A stretch of 64,000 nt of DNA. Source: Cypionkella aquatica. GTDB taxonomy: Bacteria; Pseudomonadota; Alphaproteobacteria; Rhodobacterales; Rhodobacteraceae. Shown in pieces: positions 27,084-36,298 of this stretch. Every line of letters starts with the position of its first letter. Position 1 is the first letter of the stretch. The stretch spans positions 620,001-684,000 of the forward strand of contig NZ_BSPP01000004.1 in assembly GCF_030161095.1 (NCBI RefSeq), in the 5' to 3' direction. The notes below the pieces were generated by a model. It saw nothing but the letters and a program-made list of their open reading frames with translations, ran no database searches and was not told the DNA's origin. A program made the translations under genes and the position numbers.

Positions 27084-28184
27084 ATGAAACTGACCCGACG
27101 CAGCGCGCTTGGTGTGATTGGCGGCACTTTGGCCGCGCCCTATGCCCGGCCCTCTTGGGCGCAGGCGGCCACGGTGAATGTCTACAACTGGTCGGATTAC
27201 ATTGGCGAAACCACGCTGGCGGATTTTGAGGCCGAAACCGGCGTCGGTGTGGTCTATGACCTTTATGCTTCTGCCGAAGAAATGCAGGCCAAGATGCTGG
27301 CGGGCTCCACCGGTTATGATGTGGTGCTGATGTCCAGCCTGAAACTGGCCAGCTTCATCACCGCCGGGGTCTATCAAAAGCCAGACCGCGCCAAGCTGCC
27401 GAACTGGAAAAACCTTGATCCGGCGATCCTGAAAATCGTTGAAGGCTTCGATCCCGGCAACCAATATGGCGTGCCCTATATGTGGGGCTCGGTCGGCTTC
27501 ACATTCAACATGGCGATGGTGAAAGAACGTCTGCCGGATGCCGATTTGTCCGATCTCGGCGTGCTGCTGAACCCGGAAAACGCAGCGAAACTGGCGGATT
27601 GCGGGATATCCTTGTTGGACAGCCCGACCGATTTTGGCTTCATGGTGCTCAGCTATCTGGGGCTGGATGCAAGTTCGGCACGAGAGCCGGAATACCGCAA
27701 AATGGCCGATGCGGTCGCCCCGATCCGGCAATATGTCAGCACGTTTGATAACGCCAACTACCTGAACACCCTGCCGAATGGCGAGATTTGCGTGGCCAAT
27801 ACATGGTCAGGCGATTACGGCGTCGCCAAGACCCGCGCGAAAGAGGCGGGGATTGATATTGATCTGCAATATTTCGTCCCCAAAACTGGCGCGCCAGCTT
27901 GGTTTGACAATTGGTGCATCCCCGCAGATGCGCCGAATGTCGAAGGCGCGCATAAGTTCCTTGATTACATGCTGCGCCCCGAAGTGATTGCTGCCTGCAC
28001 CGATTTTACCGGCTATGCGAATGCCAACAGCGCGGCCACGGCCTTGGTGGACCCGGCGATCACCGCGGACCCAGCGGTTTACCCGGATGCCGAAACCATG
28101 AGCCGCCTGTATACCCCCGCGCCGCAATCCGAAGAACAAGACCGCGAAATCACCCGGATCTGGGCCGAGATCAAGGCAGGTTAA
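27084..28184 (+). CDS. Periplasmic binding protein, spermidine/putrescine (PotD) type
   Basis: A 366-aa solute-binding protein. The N-terminus has a twin-arginine-like signal (LTRRSALGVIGG) ending near PSWAQA. The mature part begins ATVNVYNWSDYIGE, the PotD/PotF hallmark, and contains VPYMWGSVGFTFN. Start at 27084 has AGGGAG upstream. Family members bind polyamines or other cationic amines, and some paralogues bind betaines or opines. In this operon the ligand is most likely the substrate of the oxygenases. Confidence 0.92.
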   Translation: MKLTRRSALGVIGGTLAAPYARPSWAQAATVNVYNWSDYIGETTLADFEAETGVGVVYDLYASAEEMQAKMLAGSTGYDVVLMSSLKLASFITAGVYQKPDRAKLPNWKNLDPAILKIVEGFDPGNQYGVPYMWGSVGFTFNMAMVKERLPDADLSDLGVLLNPENAAKLADCGISLLDSPTDFGFMVLSYLGLDASSAREPEYRKMADAVAPIRQYVSTFDNANYLNTLPNGEICVANTWSGDYGVAKTRAKEAGIDIDLQYFVPKTGAPAWFDNWCIPADAPNVEGAHKFLDYMLRPEVIAACTDFTGYANANSAATALVDPAITADPAVYPDAETMSRLYTPAPQSEEQDREITRIWAEIKAG

Positions 28185-28185
28185 G

Positions 28186-29274
28186 GTGGCTGATCCGTTC
28201 ATCCGTATCGAGGGCGTGTCAAAGAAATTCGGCACCTTTCAGGCCGTGCAAGACGTTTCCCTGACCGTGGCGCAGGGCGAGATTTTCTCGCTTTTGGGTG
28301 GGTCGGGCTGTGGCAAAACCACCTTGCTGCGGATGCTGGCGGGGTTTGAAGAACCGACCGAGGGGCGCATTTTCATCGACGGGCAGGATATGGCCGGGGT
28401 GCCGCCGTGGCAGCGCCCGGTGCATATGATGTTCCAAAGCTACGCCCTGTTCCCGCATATGAGCGTTGAGAAAAACGTAGGCTACGGGCTGAAGCACGAG
28501 GATATGACGGCGGCCGCGCGCAAAGCCCGCGTGGCCGAGATGCTGGAGCTGGTGCAGCTTTCGCCATTTGGCCACCGCAAACCGCATCAGATTTCTGGCG
28601 GTCAGCGGCAACGGGTGGCCTTGGCACGGGCGTTGGCGCGGCAACCGAAACTGCTGCTGCTGGATGAACCCTTGGCCGCTTTGGACAAGAAACTGCGCGA
28701 GCATACCCAGTTTGAGTTGATGTCGATTCAAGAGCGCACAGGCGTGACTTTCATCGTCGTGACCCATGATCAGGAAGAAGCGATGACGCTTTCGGACCGG
28801 ATCGCGGTGATGGACAAGGGCCGCGTCAAGCAAGTTGGCGCGCCGACCGAAATTTACGAATACCCGAACTCACGCTTTGTGGCGGGATTTATCGGCTCTA
28901 TCACCGCGTTTCCGGGGCGGGTGTCGGCTCTGGCGGGCGATATGGCAACCGTGCAGGTCGCGGCATTTCAAGCGGCAGTGCAGGCCCGCGCCGTGCCGGG
29001 GCTGACGGTCGGCCAAGAGGTGACTTTAGCGGTGCGCCCCGAGAAACTGGTCATCAGTCAGGCGCGGCCAGAGGCTGAGAATGTCATCGAGGGGCAGGTC
29101 AAGGATTTGGCCTATTTCGGCAAGGATAGTCTCTATCGCATCACTTTGCCCTCGGGCGATCTGATCTCGGTCCACTCTGTCAACGCCGGGCGCTCTGCAG
29201 GTGGGCGGCCTGATTGGGATGACAAGGTTTACCTCAGCTTCGCGCCCCCGGCCGCGATATTGCTGGTGGAATGA
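28186..29274 (+). CDS. ABC importer ATPase, PotA type
   Basis: A 362-aa ATPase with Walker A GGSGCGKT (residues 38-45), SGGQRQR signature, LLLDEPLAALD Walker B, the H-loop THDQEEA, and a C-terminal TOBE-like regulatory domain (VTLAVRPEKLVI). GTG start at 28186 follows the potD-like stop by one base. It overlaps the first permease by 4 bp. It powers import of the PotD-type ligand. Confidence 0.94.
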   Translation: MADPFIRIEGVSKKFGTFQAVQDVSLTVAQGEIFSLLGGSGCGKTTLLRMLAGFEEPTEGRIFIDGQDMAGVPPWQRPVHMMFQSYALFPHMSVEKNVGYGLKHEDMTAAARKARVAEMLELVQLSPFGHRKPHQISGGQRQRVALARALARQPKLLLLDEPLAALDKKLREHTQFELMSIQERTGVTFIVVTHDQEEAMTLSDRIAVMDKGRVKQVGAPTEIYEYPNSRFVAGFIGSITAFPGRVSALAGDMATVQVAAFQAAVQARAVPGLTVGQEVTLAVRPEKLVISQARPEAENVIEGQVKDLAYFGKDSLYRITLPSGDLISVHSVNAGRSAGGRPDWDDKVYLSFAPPAAILLVE

Positions 29275-30191
29275 TGCGCAACCGGATCGCCACTTGGCTG
29301 CAGGGGCGCGGCTATCGCGGGGTGATCATCGGGTTGCCCTATATCTGGCTGCTGCTGTTCTTCTTCATCCCGTTTCTGCTGGTGCTGGCAATCTCTTTCG
29401 GCACCCGCACCCCCACCGCGCCGCCCTTTGGCTATGGCGGCGAGCATCCGTGGATCAGCTTTGTCGGCTATTCGCGACTGTTCCACGACGATCTGTATAT
29501 CCGGGCGTTTCTGGTATCCCTCAGCAATGCAGCCACGGCGACGGTGCTCTGCCTTCTGCTCGGCTATCCGATGTCACTGGCGCTGACGCGGGTTTCGTCC
29601 AGTTGGCGGAATATCTTGCTGATGCTGGTGATTTTGCCGTTCTGGACCTCGTTCCTGCTGCGGGTCTATGCGTGGATGGGGCTGATGGGCAAGAACTCTT
29701 GGTTCAACGCCTTGCTGACCGACGCCTATAATCTGCTGACCCCCGCGGCGTGGCATCTGAACAATATCCCGATGATGCACAGCAATTTCGCGGTGGTTCT
29801 GGTGATGGTCTACACCTACCTGCCGTTTATGATCCTGCCGCTCTATGCCAACCTCGAACGGCTCGATCCGGTGCTGGACGAGGCCGCGATGGACCTTGGC
29901 TCGCGCCCGTTCCGGGTGTTTTTGGACGTGACCCTGCCGCAATCCGTGCCGGGGATTATCGCAGGCGCGATGCTGGTGTTCATCCCAGCGGCGGGCGAGT
30001 TGGTGATCCCGACACTGGTGGGCGATGCCTCCAGCCCGATGATCGGCCGGGTGATCGCGGATGAGTTTTCCTCGGCCTCAGATTGGCCGATGGCGGCTTC
30101 GGTGGCGATTGCTTTGCTGCTGCTGATGGTAGGGCCGATGATGCTGTACACGCATTACCAATCAAAAGCCGAAGCAGGGGACGAGCCATGA
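29271..30191 (+). CDS. ABC importer permease, PotB type
   Basis: A 306-aa inner-membrane permease with about six helices and the EAA loop around EAAMDLGSRPFRVFLDVTLP, which contacts the ATPase. WSSFLLRVYAW-like sequence before it is typical of PotB. It is joined by 4-bp overlaps to the ATPase gene upstream and the second permease downstream. ATG occurs twice in a row at 29271 and 29274; either may start the protein. Confidence 0.93.
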   Translation: MMRNRIATWLQGRGYRGVIIGLPYIWLLLFFFIPFLLVLAISFGTRTPTAPPFGYGGEHPWISFVGYSRLFHDDLYIRAFLVSLSNAATATVLCLLLGYPMSLALTRVSSSWRNILLMLVILPFWTSFLLRVYAWMGLMGKNSWFNALLTDAYNLLTPAAWHLNNIPMMHSNFAVVLVMVYTYLPFMILPLYANLERLDPVLDEAAMDLGSRPFRVFLDVTLPQSVPGIIAGAMLVFIPAAGELVIPTLVGDASSPMIGRVIADEFSSASDWPMAASVAIALLLLMVGPMMLYTHYQSKAEAGDEP

Positions 30192-31027
30192 GACGCCGCC
30201 CGATCTTCCTGATCACCGTGATGTGCTTTGGCTTTGCGTTCTTCTACATCCCGATCCTGTCGATGATGGTCTATTCCTTCAACGGATCACGGTTGGCAAC
30301 GGTCTGGGGCGGGTTTTCGACCAAATGGTATGTCTCGCTGCTGTCCAACAAACAGGTCGGCGCGGCCTTGCTGCTATCGTTGAAAATCGCGGTAGTCTCA
30401 GCCACAGCGGCGACAATCCTTGGCACGATGGCGGGGATCACCCTCGCCCGCTTTCGGCGCTTCAAGGGCCGCACGTTATTCTCGGGCCTCGTCACCGCCC
30501 CGCTTATCATGCCAGAGGTGATCACCGGAATTTCCTCGCTGATGCTGTTCATCCTGATGGCGAAATTTCTCGGCTGGCCATCCTCGCGCGGCTTCACCAC
30601 GGTCACCTTGGCACATATCACCTTCTCGATGGTCTTCGTCACCACGATCATCCAATCGCGCATGCTGCAAGCCGACCGAGCCATCGAAGAAGCCGCGATG
30701 GATCTGGGGTCAAAACCTTGGGCGGTTCTGTTTGACATCACGCTTCCTGTGATCTTTCCGGCGATCCTGTCGGGGTGGCTGCTGGCCTTCACGATCAGCC
30801 TTGATGATGTGGTGATCACCTCGTTCACCACCGGTCCGGGCAACACCACCTTGCCGCTGTTGATCTGGTCAAAGGTCAAGCTGGGGGTGACACCGGATAT
30901 CAATGCTTTGGCGACGCTGACGGTGCTGGTGGTGGGCGCAGGCGTGGCTTTGGCGGGTTATCTGCTGAACCGTTCTGAAAAGCGCCGTGATGCCGATGCA
31001 AGGCTGGCTTATCGTGACAATGACTGA
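30188..31027 (+). CDS. ABC importer permease, PotC type
   Basis: A 279-aa permease with about six helices, beginning MRRRPIFLITVMCFGFAFFY. The EAA loop reads EEAAMDLGSKPWAVLFDITLP, and the LDDVVITSFTTGPG segment is a PotC feature. It completes the PotDABC-like importer. Its 3' end overlaps the start of a 69-aa gene by 8 bp. Confidence 0.93.
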   Translation: MRRRPIFLITVMCFGFAFFYIPILSMMVYSFNGSRLATVWGGFSTKWYVSLLSNKQVGAALLLSLKIAVVSATAATILGTMAGITLARFRRFKGRTLFSGLVTAPLIMPEVITGISSLMLFILMAKFLGWPSSRGFTTVTLAHITFSMVFVTTIIQSRMLQADRAIEEAAMDLGSKPWAVLFDITLPVIFPAILSGWLLAFTISLDDVVITSFTTGPGNTTLPLLIWSKVKLGVTPDINALATLTVLVVGAGVALAGYLLNRSEKRRDADARLAYRDND

Positions 31028-31229
31028 GGGCGATGAAAAGATGCTGGGCGTCAACATTCCGCTGGGCCTGCCCGGATCGGGGCGGCAGCGCTACGCGGCG
31101 GCGATGACCCTGTATCAAGCCGGGACACTTTCCGAGGCGGCGTTAGAAGCGTATCGGATTTGCTCGCCGCTAGACCATCAAGACCCGGCTCCACTGCTGG
31201 CCGTTGTGGCGCAGGGGAGACGGCCATGA
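31020..31229 (+). CDS. Small 69-aa protein in the oxygenase-transporter operon
   Basis: A short frame overlapping the permease stop by 8 bp and the amidohydrolase start by 4 bp, so it is translated within the operon. The core GSGRQRYAAAMTLYQAGTLS, then EAALEAYRICSPLDHQDPAPLL, looks like two short helices and reminds me of small Rhodobacterales proteins, but I cannot name it. It has no signal peptide or membrane segment. The tight overlaps on both sides argue for a real gene. Start could also be ATG at 31041. Confidence 0.65.
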   Translation: MTEGDEKMLGVNIPLGLPGSGRQRYAAAMTLYQAGTLSEAALEAYRICSPLDHQDPAPLLAVVAQGRRP

Positions 31230-32839
31230 CCACAACCTTGATCCACAACGCCAATATCCGCACGATGAACCCCGCCTGCCCGCAGAGTGATGCCATCTTG
31301 CTACAGGATGGCAAGGTGGTTGCGCTGGGCGATAAGGCGCGGTCGCGGGCTGGCGATGCGCGCCAGATAGATGCAGGCGGACGCTTACTGCTGCCGGGGT
31401 TTCAGGACGCGCATATCCACCTGTTGAACGGCGGCACCGATCTGGTGGAAACCGCACAGCTTTACGATTGCACGACGCTGGCGGATATTCAGGCCGCGAT
31501 GGCAGCGCATCAGGCCAGCCAAACCGGCCCAATGATCTGGGGTGCCGGTTGGCAAAGCGGCTTCTTTGGCGATCACAATTTGACCCGCGACATTCTGGAT
31601 GCCGTGGTGCCGGATCGGCCCTGCCTGATCTACGACGGCAACTTTCACAACGCCTGCCTGAACTCCAAGGCACTGCAGATCATCGGCGTCGGCCCCGATA
31701 CGCCCGACCCTTTGAACGGCCACATTGTCCGCGACAGCAGCGGCGTCGCAACAGGCATGCTGCATGAAGAGGCGATCAACTGGGCAACCAACCTCCTGCC
31801 GCAGACCAGTGATGCCACCCGCAGACAGGGGTTGGCGGCAGGCATGGCTTGGGCCAACAAGCACGGCATCACCGGGGTGATTGACCCGTGGATTCTCGAC
31901 CACCACGCGCGGATTTACAGCGAGGGGTTGGATAGCCTGACCCTGCGCGTCGCGGGCGCTTGTCTGGTGACAGCGGCGGATAGCGTCGAGACTATGCTGA
32001 CCCGCCTGCGCGCCTTTCGCGCCGCGCATTGTGGCCAGGATTTCCATCTGAACGCTGCAAAATTCTTTCTCGACGGCGGGCTTGAAAACCGCACCGCAGC
32101 CCTGCTCGCCCCCTATGCGGACGCAGCCAGCGGCAATGCCGCGCTGATGTTCAGCCAAGCTCAGATCGACGCGATGTTCACCGCCTTGGATGCCGAGCGT
32201 TTTCAGATCCATGTGCATTGCATCGGCGATGCCGCCACCCATGCCGCGTTGAACGGCTTTCAGGCGGCGCGGGATGCCAATGGCGCTTGGCCGTCGCTGC
32301 ACCAGATTGCGCATTGCCAACTGGTTGATCCTGTCGACTTTCCACGCTTTGCGGCGTTGGGGGTGATGGCCAACCTGCAACCGCTCTGGGCCTGCAACGA
32401 TCCGATCATCCCGGATGACACGATGGCGATGATCGGCCCCAAACGCGCGCCCAACACCTATGCCTTTCGCAGCCTGATCGACGCGGGCGCGCCCTATTGC
32501 ATCAACTCGGATTGGGCGGTCACCACGCTCAATCCGTTTGAAATCATCGGCACCGCAGTCACCCGCGAACCGCCACGGGCGCGTGGCGTGGCGGAACCGT
32601 TCTTCCCCGATCAATGCCTGACCGTGGAAGAAGCCGTGCTCGGCTATACCACTCACGCCGCTGCGGCTTGCTGGCGCGGCCACTATACGGGCGCATTGAA
32701 ACCGGGCTATTCCGCCGATCTGATCCTGCTCGACCGCGATATTTTCAACGTAAACCCCTATGCGATTGCCGAAACCCGCGTGCTGCTTACCCTGTTCAAA
32801 GGGCGCGAAATCTACCGCGCCGAAACCTTCTCCAGCTAA
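31226..32839 (+). CDS. Amidohydrolase, YtcJ-like
   Basis: A 537-aa metal-dependent hydrolase of the amidohydrolase superfamily. Metal ligands: H-x-H in DAHIHLL, later H residues in FQIHVHCIGDAA and INSDWAVTT (Asp). The C-terminus has GYSADLILLDRD. Start at 31226 has GGGAGACGGCC. YtcJ-like enzymes cleave amide or formyl-amide bonds; the substrate is unknown. It would act on a product of, or precursor for, the upstream oxygenase step. Confidence 0.9.
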   Translation: MTTTLIHNANIRTMNPACPQSDAILLQDGKVVALGDKARSRAGDARQIDAGGRLLLPGFQDAHIHLLNGGTDLVETAQLYDCTTLADIQAAMAAHQASQTGPMIWGAGWQSGFFGDHNLTRDILDAVVPDRPCLIYDGNFHNACLNSKALQIIGVGPDTPDPLNGHIVRDSSGVATGMLHEEAINWATNLLPQTSDATRRQGLAAGMAWANKHGITGVIDPWILDHHARIYSEGLDSLTLRVAGACLVTAADSVETMLTRLRAFRAAHCGQDFHLNAAKFFLDGGLENRTAALLAPYADAASGNAALMFSQAQIDAMFTALDAERFQIHVHCIGDAATHAALNGFQAARDANGAWPSLHQIAHCQLVDPVDFPRFAALGVMANLQPLWACNDPIIPDDTMAMIGPKRAPNTYAFRSLIDAGAPYCINSDWAVTTLNPFEIIGTAVTREPPRARGVAEPFFPDQCLTVEEAVLGYTTHAAAACWRGHYTGALKPGYSADLILLDRDIFNVNPYAIAETRVLLTLFKGREIYRAETFSS

Positions 32840-32848
32840 GAGGCCCCC

Positions 32849-33223
32849 ATGACCCTGACCATGAAACCCGTCGCAGAGGGCGACCGCCGCATCGCCAATA
32901 TCCATACCGCCAAGTTTGAGGAATTTGTCTATCCCGACGGCGTGGCCTTGGGCGATGCGATCTTGCAGCATGACACCGACCTGCCGCTTGGCACGGGCTT
33001 CCACGTCTACCGGATGCCCGCAGGCATGAAAACCCGCAGCCACCGCCATATGGGGCACGAGCAATTCCTGCTGCTCGAGGGCGAGTTGATCGAAAGCGAT
33101 GGCACCGTGTTCCGCGCTGGCGATCTGGTGTTTTACCGCGACGGGACAGAGCATAACTCCTACACCCCCAACGGCTGCCTGTTGGCCGTGCATATCGTTG
33201 GGCCAGAAGAATCGCTCGAATAA
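32849..33223 (+). CDS. Cupin-domain protein
   Basis: A 124-aa single cupin. Motif 1 is HRHMGHEQFLLLEGELIE with its two His and Glu, motif 2 is GDLVFYRDGTEHNSY, so a metal site is likely. It ends the operon, nine bases after the amidohydrolase. It resembles ChrR-like cupins; it could be an isomerase, dioxygenase or ligand sensor. A large hairpin follows 43 bp downstream. Confidence 0.85.
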   Translation: MTLTMKPVAEGDRRIANIHTAKFEEFVYPDGVALGDAILQHDTDLPLGTGFHVYRMPAGMKTRSHRHMGHEQFLLLEGELIESDGTVFRAGDLVFYRDGTEHNSYTPNGCLLAVHIVGPEESLE

Positions 33224-33265
33224 CTGGCGCGGCACGCCTGATTCGGCACGGCGTGGTTAACAACC

Positions 33266-33300
33266 CGGCCATATCGCGAAACCTGCGCGCGATATGGCCG
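33266..33300. terminator. Bidirectional hairpin between convergent genes
   Basis: A perfect 13-bp inverted repeat (33266-33278 with 33288-33300, nine-base loop) lies between the end of the cupin gene and the end of the permease gene. There is no T run, so it may be a Rho-dependent or weak terminator, or protect RNA ends. The rest of the 176-bp gap (GGTTAA-rich) shows no gene. Confidence 0.55.
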
Positions 33301-33399
33301 CTTTCCAGACGGAAAATGGCCGGTTTCTGGGTCGTTAACCTTTGGTTAAATGGCCAATTAACACCGCGTTCTCAACCCGTTAAGGCGCGGGGTTAGCCA

Positions 33400-34449
33400 T
33401 CAGGCCCGTCGGGCCATCAACCAGACAAAAAACAACCCACCCGTCAGCCCCGTCACAATGCCAATCGGCATATCCTCGGGTGCCATCACGATGCGGGCGG
33501 CGGTGTCGGCCCAAGTCAGAAAAATTGCGCCAAACAGCGCTGAAAGTGGCAGCACACGGGCGTTGTCGCCGCCGAAAATCAGCCGCACCAGATGCGGCAT
33601 CATCAGACCGACAAAGCCGATAATGCCCGAAAACGCCACCATAACCCCTGTGATCAACGCCCCCGCGACAAACACCGACAGCCGAAAACGGGTGATCGCA
33701 ATGCCCAACGTGGCGGCGGTTTCATCACCCAAGCTCATCGCATTCAGATCAGGCGCGCGGTGCCACAGCCACGCGCCCGTGGGGATCAGCACCGCCAGCG
33801 GGAACAAAAGGTGCGGCCATTGCGCAAGACCAAGCCCGCCCAGCATCCAGAACACCACCGTATGGGTGGCGCGCGGATCACCCAGAAAGATCAAGATGTT
33901 AGCCCCGGCCATGATGATGAAGCTTACCGCCACGCCCGCCAAAACCAACCGATCCGCCGAGGTGGCGCGGGCGCATTGCGCGATACCCAGCACCAGCGCT
34001 GTCGCCCCCAGCGCTCCCGCAAAGGCCAGCAGCGGCACGGTCAGCAAGCCCAGAAACATCCCCGTATGCATCAGCGCCAAAATCGCCCCGAACGCCCCGC
34101 CGGATGAAATGCCCAGCAGATGCGGGTCGGCCAGAGGGTTGCGGGTGACCGCCTGCAACGCAGCCCCGGTCAGCCCCAAACCTGCACCCACCAAGGCCGC
34201 CAGAATGGCGCGCGGAAAGCGGATATCCCAGACAATCGCCGCGCGACCGGGCGACCATGTGACAGGCACGGCATCGGGAATAACATGATTAAGCGCCACC
34301 CCCCAAACGGTCGAAAGCGGGATCGCAATAGCCCCGATCGACACCGCCAGCAGGATCGACAGCACCAACGCCCCGGCCCCAGCCAGCCCCCAAACGCCGC
34401 GTCGCGACAGCTGCCAAGTGGCGGCGGCGGTTTGTGTTAGCTCTGCCAT
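33400..34449 (-). CDS. FecCD-type ABC importer permease
   Basis: A 349-aa permease with about ten helices and the FecCD/BtuC pattern: VRLPRLLLA-like FPRAILAALVGAGLGLTGAALQ, NPLADPHLLGISSGGAFGA and GIIGFVGLMMPHLVRLI. These carry iron-siderophore, haem or cobalamin complexes. ATG at 34449 has AAGGGCAGG upstream. With the solute-binding protein and ATPase upstream and a cobalamin riboswitch before them, the cargo is most likely a corrinoid or a precursor such as cobalt chelate. This is inference from regulation. Confidence 0.92.
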   Translation of the reverse strand: MAELTQTAAATWQLSRRGVWGLAGAGALVLSILLAVSIGAIAIPLSTVWGVALNHVIPDAVPVTWSPGRAAIVWDIRFPRAILAALVGAGLGLTGAALQAVTRNPLADPHLLGISSGGAFGAILALMHTGMFLGLLTVPLLAFAGALGATALVLGIAQCARATSADRLVLAGVAVSFIIMAGANILIFLGDPRATHTVVFWMLGGLGLAQWPHLLFPLAVLIPTGAWLWHRAPDLNAMSLGDETAATLGIAITRFRLSVFVAGALITGVMVAFSGIIGFVGLMMPHLVRLIFGGDNARVLPLSALFGAIFLTWADTAARIVMAPEDMPIGIVTGLTGGLFFVWLMARRA

Positions 34450-34516
34450 ATCCTGCCCTTCAGAACCGCCCGCGCCAAGGCTGATCCCCGGCGCAGGTGC
34501 GAATGATTTCAATAGT

Positions 34517-35446
34517 TTACTTGGCTGCGAATCCCGCGACCAGCTTTTCCACCGCCTTGATATTGCGCGGGCCGGGGGTGGCTTCGACATATTCCAGCAC
34601 CACGAAACGGTCGTTTTTCACCGCGTCGATGCCTGCAAAAGCCGGAGTTCCTTTCATGAAAGCGATCTTCTGATCCGCCGTCACATCGCCATAGTTGACG
34701 ATCACGATCACCTGCGGATTGCGTTCCACCACAGGTTCCCACGCCACGGTAGTCCAGCTTTTATCCAGATCTTCCATGATGTTAACACCCCCTGCCGCCT
34801 CAATCAGCGCGGTGGGCATGGCGTATTTGCCAGCGGTAAACGGCGTATCCTCGCCACTGTCATAGACGAACACCCGCAGCGGTTTGGCCGTATCGACCCC
34901 CTTGGTAATCTCGGCCAATTTGGCCTTATAGCCATCGATCAAGGTCTTGGCTTTATCCTCGACCCCGAAGATCAGGCCAAGGTTAAGGATGTCATCATAC
35001 ATGTCCTGGATGCTGCTTTTCGCTTTGGCACCCACGAAAATGCAGCTTTCGGTCAATTCGTAGGTCTTGATGCCCAAAGGTTCCAGCGTTTCGGGCGTGA
35101 CCTCTCCGCCGACCTTCATGCCATAGTTCCAGCCGGCAAAAAAGAAGTCTGCATCGGCCCCCGCGAGCACCTCTTTGGTCGGGTATTTCGCGGACAATTC
35201 GGGCAGCTCCGCGACACCATCGCGCATCTCGGCATCAAGGGTTTTCCAGCCGGAAATCCCCGTATAGCCCACCATATGATCGCGCAAACCAAGCACCAGC
35301 ATCATCTCGGTTAGGTTCACGTCGTTGGAAACCGCATGGGCCGGGGCGGTGTCAAAGGTCACGTCACGGTTGCAGCTTTTCACCGTGACGGGAAAGGCCG
35401 AGGCAGTGGTTGCCGAAAGCAAAAGCGCGATAAGGGTCAGTTTCAC
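34517..35446 (-). CDS. Periplasmic binding protein of FecB/BtuF type
   Basis: A 309-aa solute-binding protein with a signal peptide (MKLTLIALLLSATTASA, then FPVTV). The body follows the helical-backbone type III binding-protein layout (VLAGADADFFFAGWN, AAGGVNIMEDLDKSW, NPQVIVIVNY). GTG start at 35446, AGGA eight bases before. Similar proteins are annotated as siderophore, cobalamin or F420-precursor binding proteins, so the ligand is not certain. The cobalamin riboswitch upstream favours a corrinoid. Confidence 0.9.
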   Translation of the reverse strand: MKLTLIALLLSATTASAFPVTVKSCNRDVTFDTAPAHAVSNDVNLTEMMLVLGLRDHMVGYTGISGWKTLDAEMRDGVAELPELSAKYPTKEVLAGADADFFFAGWNYGMKVGGEVTPETLEPLGIKTYELTESCIFVGAKAKSSIQDMYDDILNLGLIFGVEDKAKTLIDGYKAKLAEITKGVDTAKPLRVFVYDSGEDTPFTAGKYAMPTALIEAAGGVNIMEDLDKSWTTVAWEPVVERNPQVIVIVNYGDVTADQKIAFMKGTPAFAGIDAVKNDRFVVLEYVEATPGPRNIKAVEKLVAGFAAK

Positions 35447-35456
35447 TTGGAAAATC

Positions 35457-36224
35457 CTACAGATGAAAGGAAAAGCGCGGCGCTGGACCAGAGCGGTCGA
35501 CGCGGGCGGTAACGTTGAAGGCGGTGGCGATGTGATGCTCTGACAGCGCCTGATCCGGCGGGCCGTCAGACAGCACGCGACCCTGCGACAGCACGAGAAT
35601 GCGGTCGGCATACTGCGCGGCCAAAGTTAGGTCATGCAGGGTGCAAATCACTGTCAAGCCAAGGCCGCGCAACAGCGCCAGCAGTTCAAGTTGGTGGCGG
35701 ATGTCCAGATGGTTTGTCGGCTCATCCAGGATCAGCACATGCGGCTCCTGCGCCAAAGCCCGGGCGACCATGACGCGCTGTTTTTCACCGCCCGACAGCG
35801 TGCCGAAAGCATGATCAGCAAAGCGGTCAAGATCAAGCCGGGTGATCGCGGCGCTTATCACCTCGGCGTCGCGGATAGCGGCGGTGGCGAAACCTGTGCG
35901 ATGCGGCAGACGGCCAAGGGCTACAATTTGGCGCGCGGTCAGGGCGAAATCGCTGGGCTGTTCTTGCAGCACGGCTGCAATCTGGCGGGCGGTATCGCGC
36001 GCCGAGTGCAGCCAGATATCGCGCCCCATCAGGCTGACCGTGCCTTTGCGCGGCGCGACATAGCGATACAACATCCGCAGCAATGACGACTTGCCCGCGC
36101 CATTCGCGCCGCAAATCGCCATCACCTCGCCCTCAGCCACAGAGAAACTGATGTCGGTCAGAATGTCAGGTTTGCGCGGTGGGCCCCAGCACAGGCCGCG
36201 TGCTTCCAGTATCGGTAAAGTCAT
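35457..36224 (-). CDS. FecE/BtuD-type ABC importer ATPase
   Basis: A 255-aa ATPase with Walker A GANGAGKSS, LSGGEKQRV signature and LILDEPTNHLDI, the set expected of FecE/BtuD partners of FecCD permeases. It is the first gene of the operon; the binding protein follows 10 bp later and the permease after it. ATG at 36224 lies about 120 bases after the cobalamin riboswitch core. The unusual order ATPase, binding protein, permease is intact. Confidence 0.93.
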   Translation of the reverse strand: MTLPILEARGLCWGPPRKPDILTDISFSVAEGEVMAICGANGAGKSSLLRMLYRYVAPRKGTVSLMGRDIWLHSARDTARQIAAVLQEQPSDFALTARQIVALGRLPHRTGFATAAIRDAEVISAAITRLDLDRFADHAFGTLSGGEKQRVMVARALAQEPHVLILDEPTNHLDIRHQLELLALLRGLGLTVICTLHDLTLAAQYADRILVLSQGRVLSDGPPDQALSEHHIATAFNVTARVDRSGPAPRFSFHL

Positions 36225-36298
36225 GGAAAGCTACCGCAAAAACAGCGGCTTGTCTGGCCAAAGCCAGCGCATCTGGGCCTGACTGGCCCTTGAAAGTT

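Noticed and set aside
31385-33235. Open frame of 616 codons opposite the amidohydrolase and cupin genes
   Set aside because: The plus-strand genes have full catalytic motifs; the opposite frame is rich in Ala/Gln/His/Arg with no motif.
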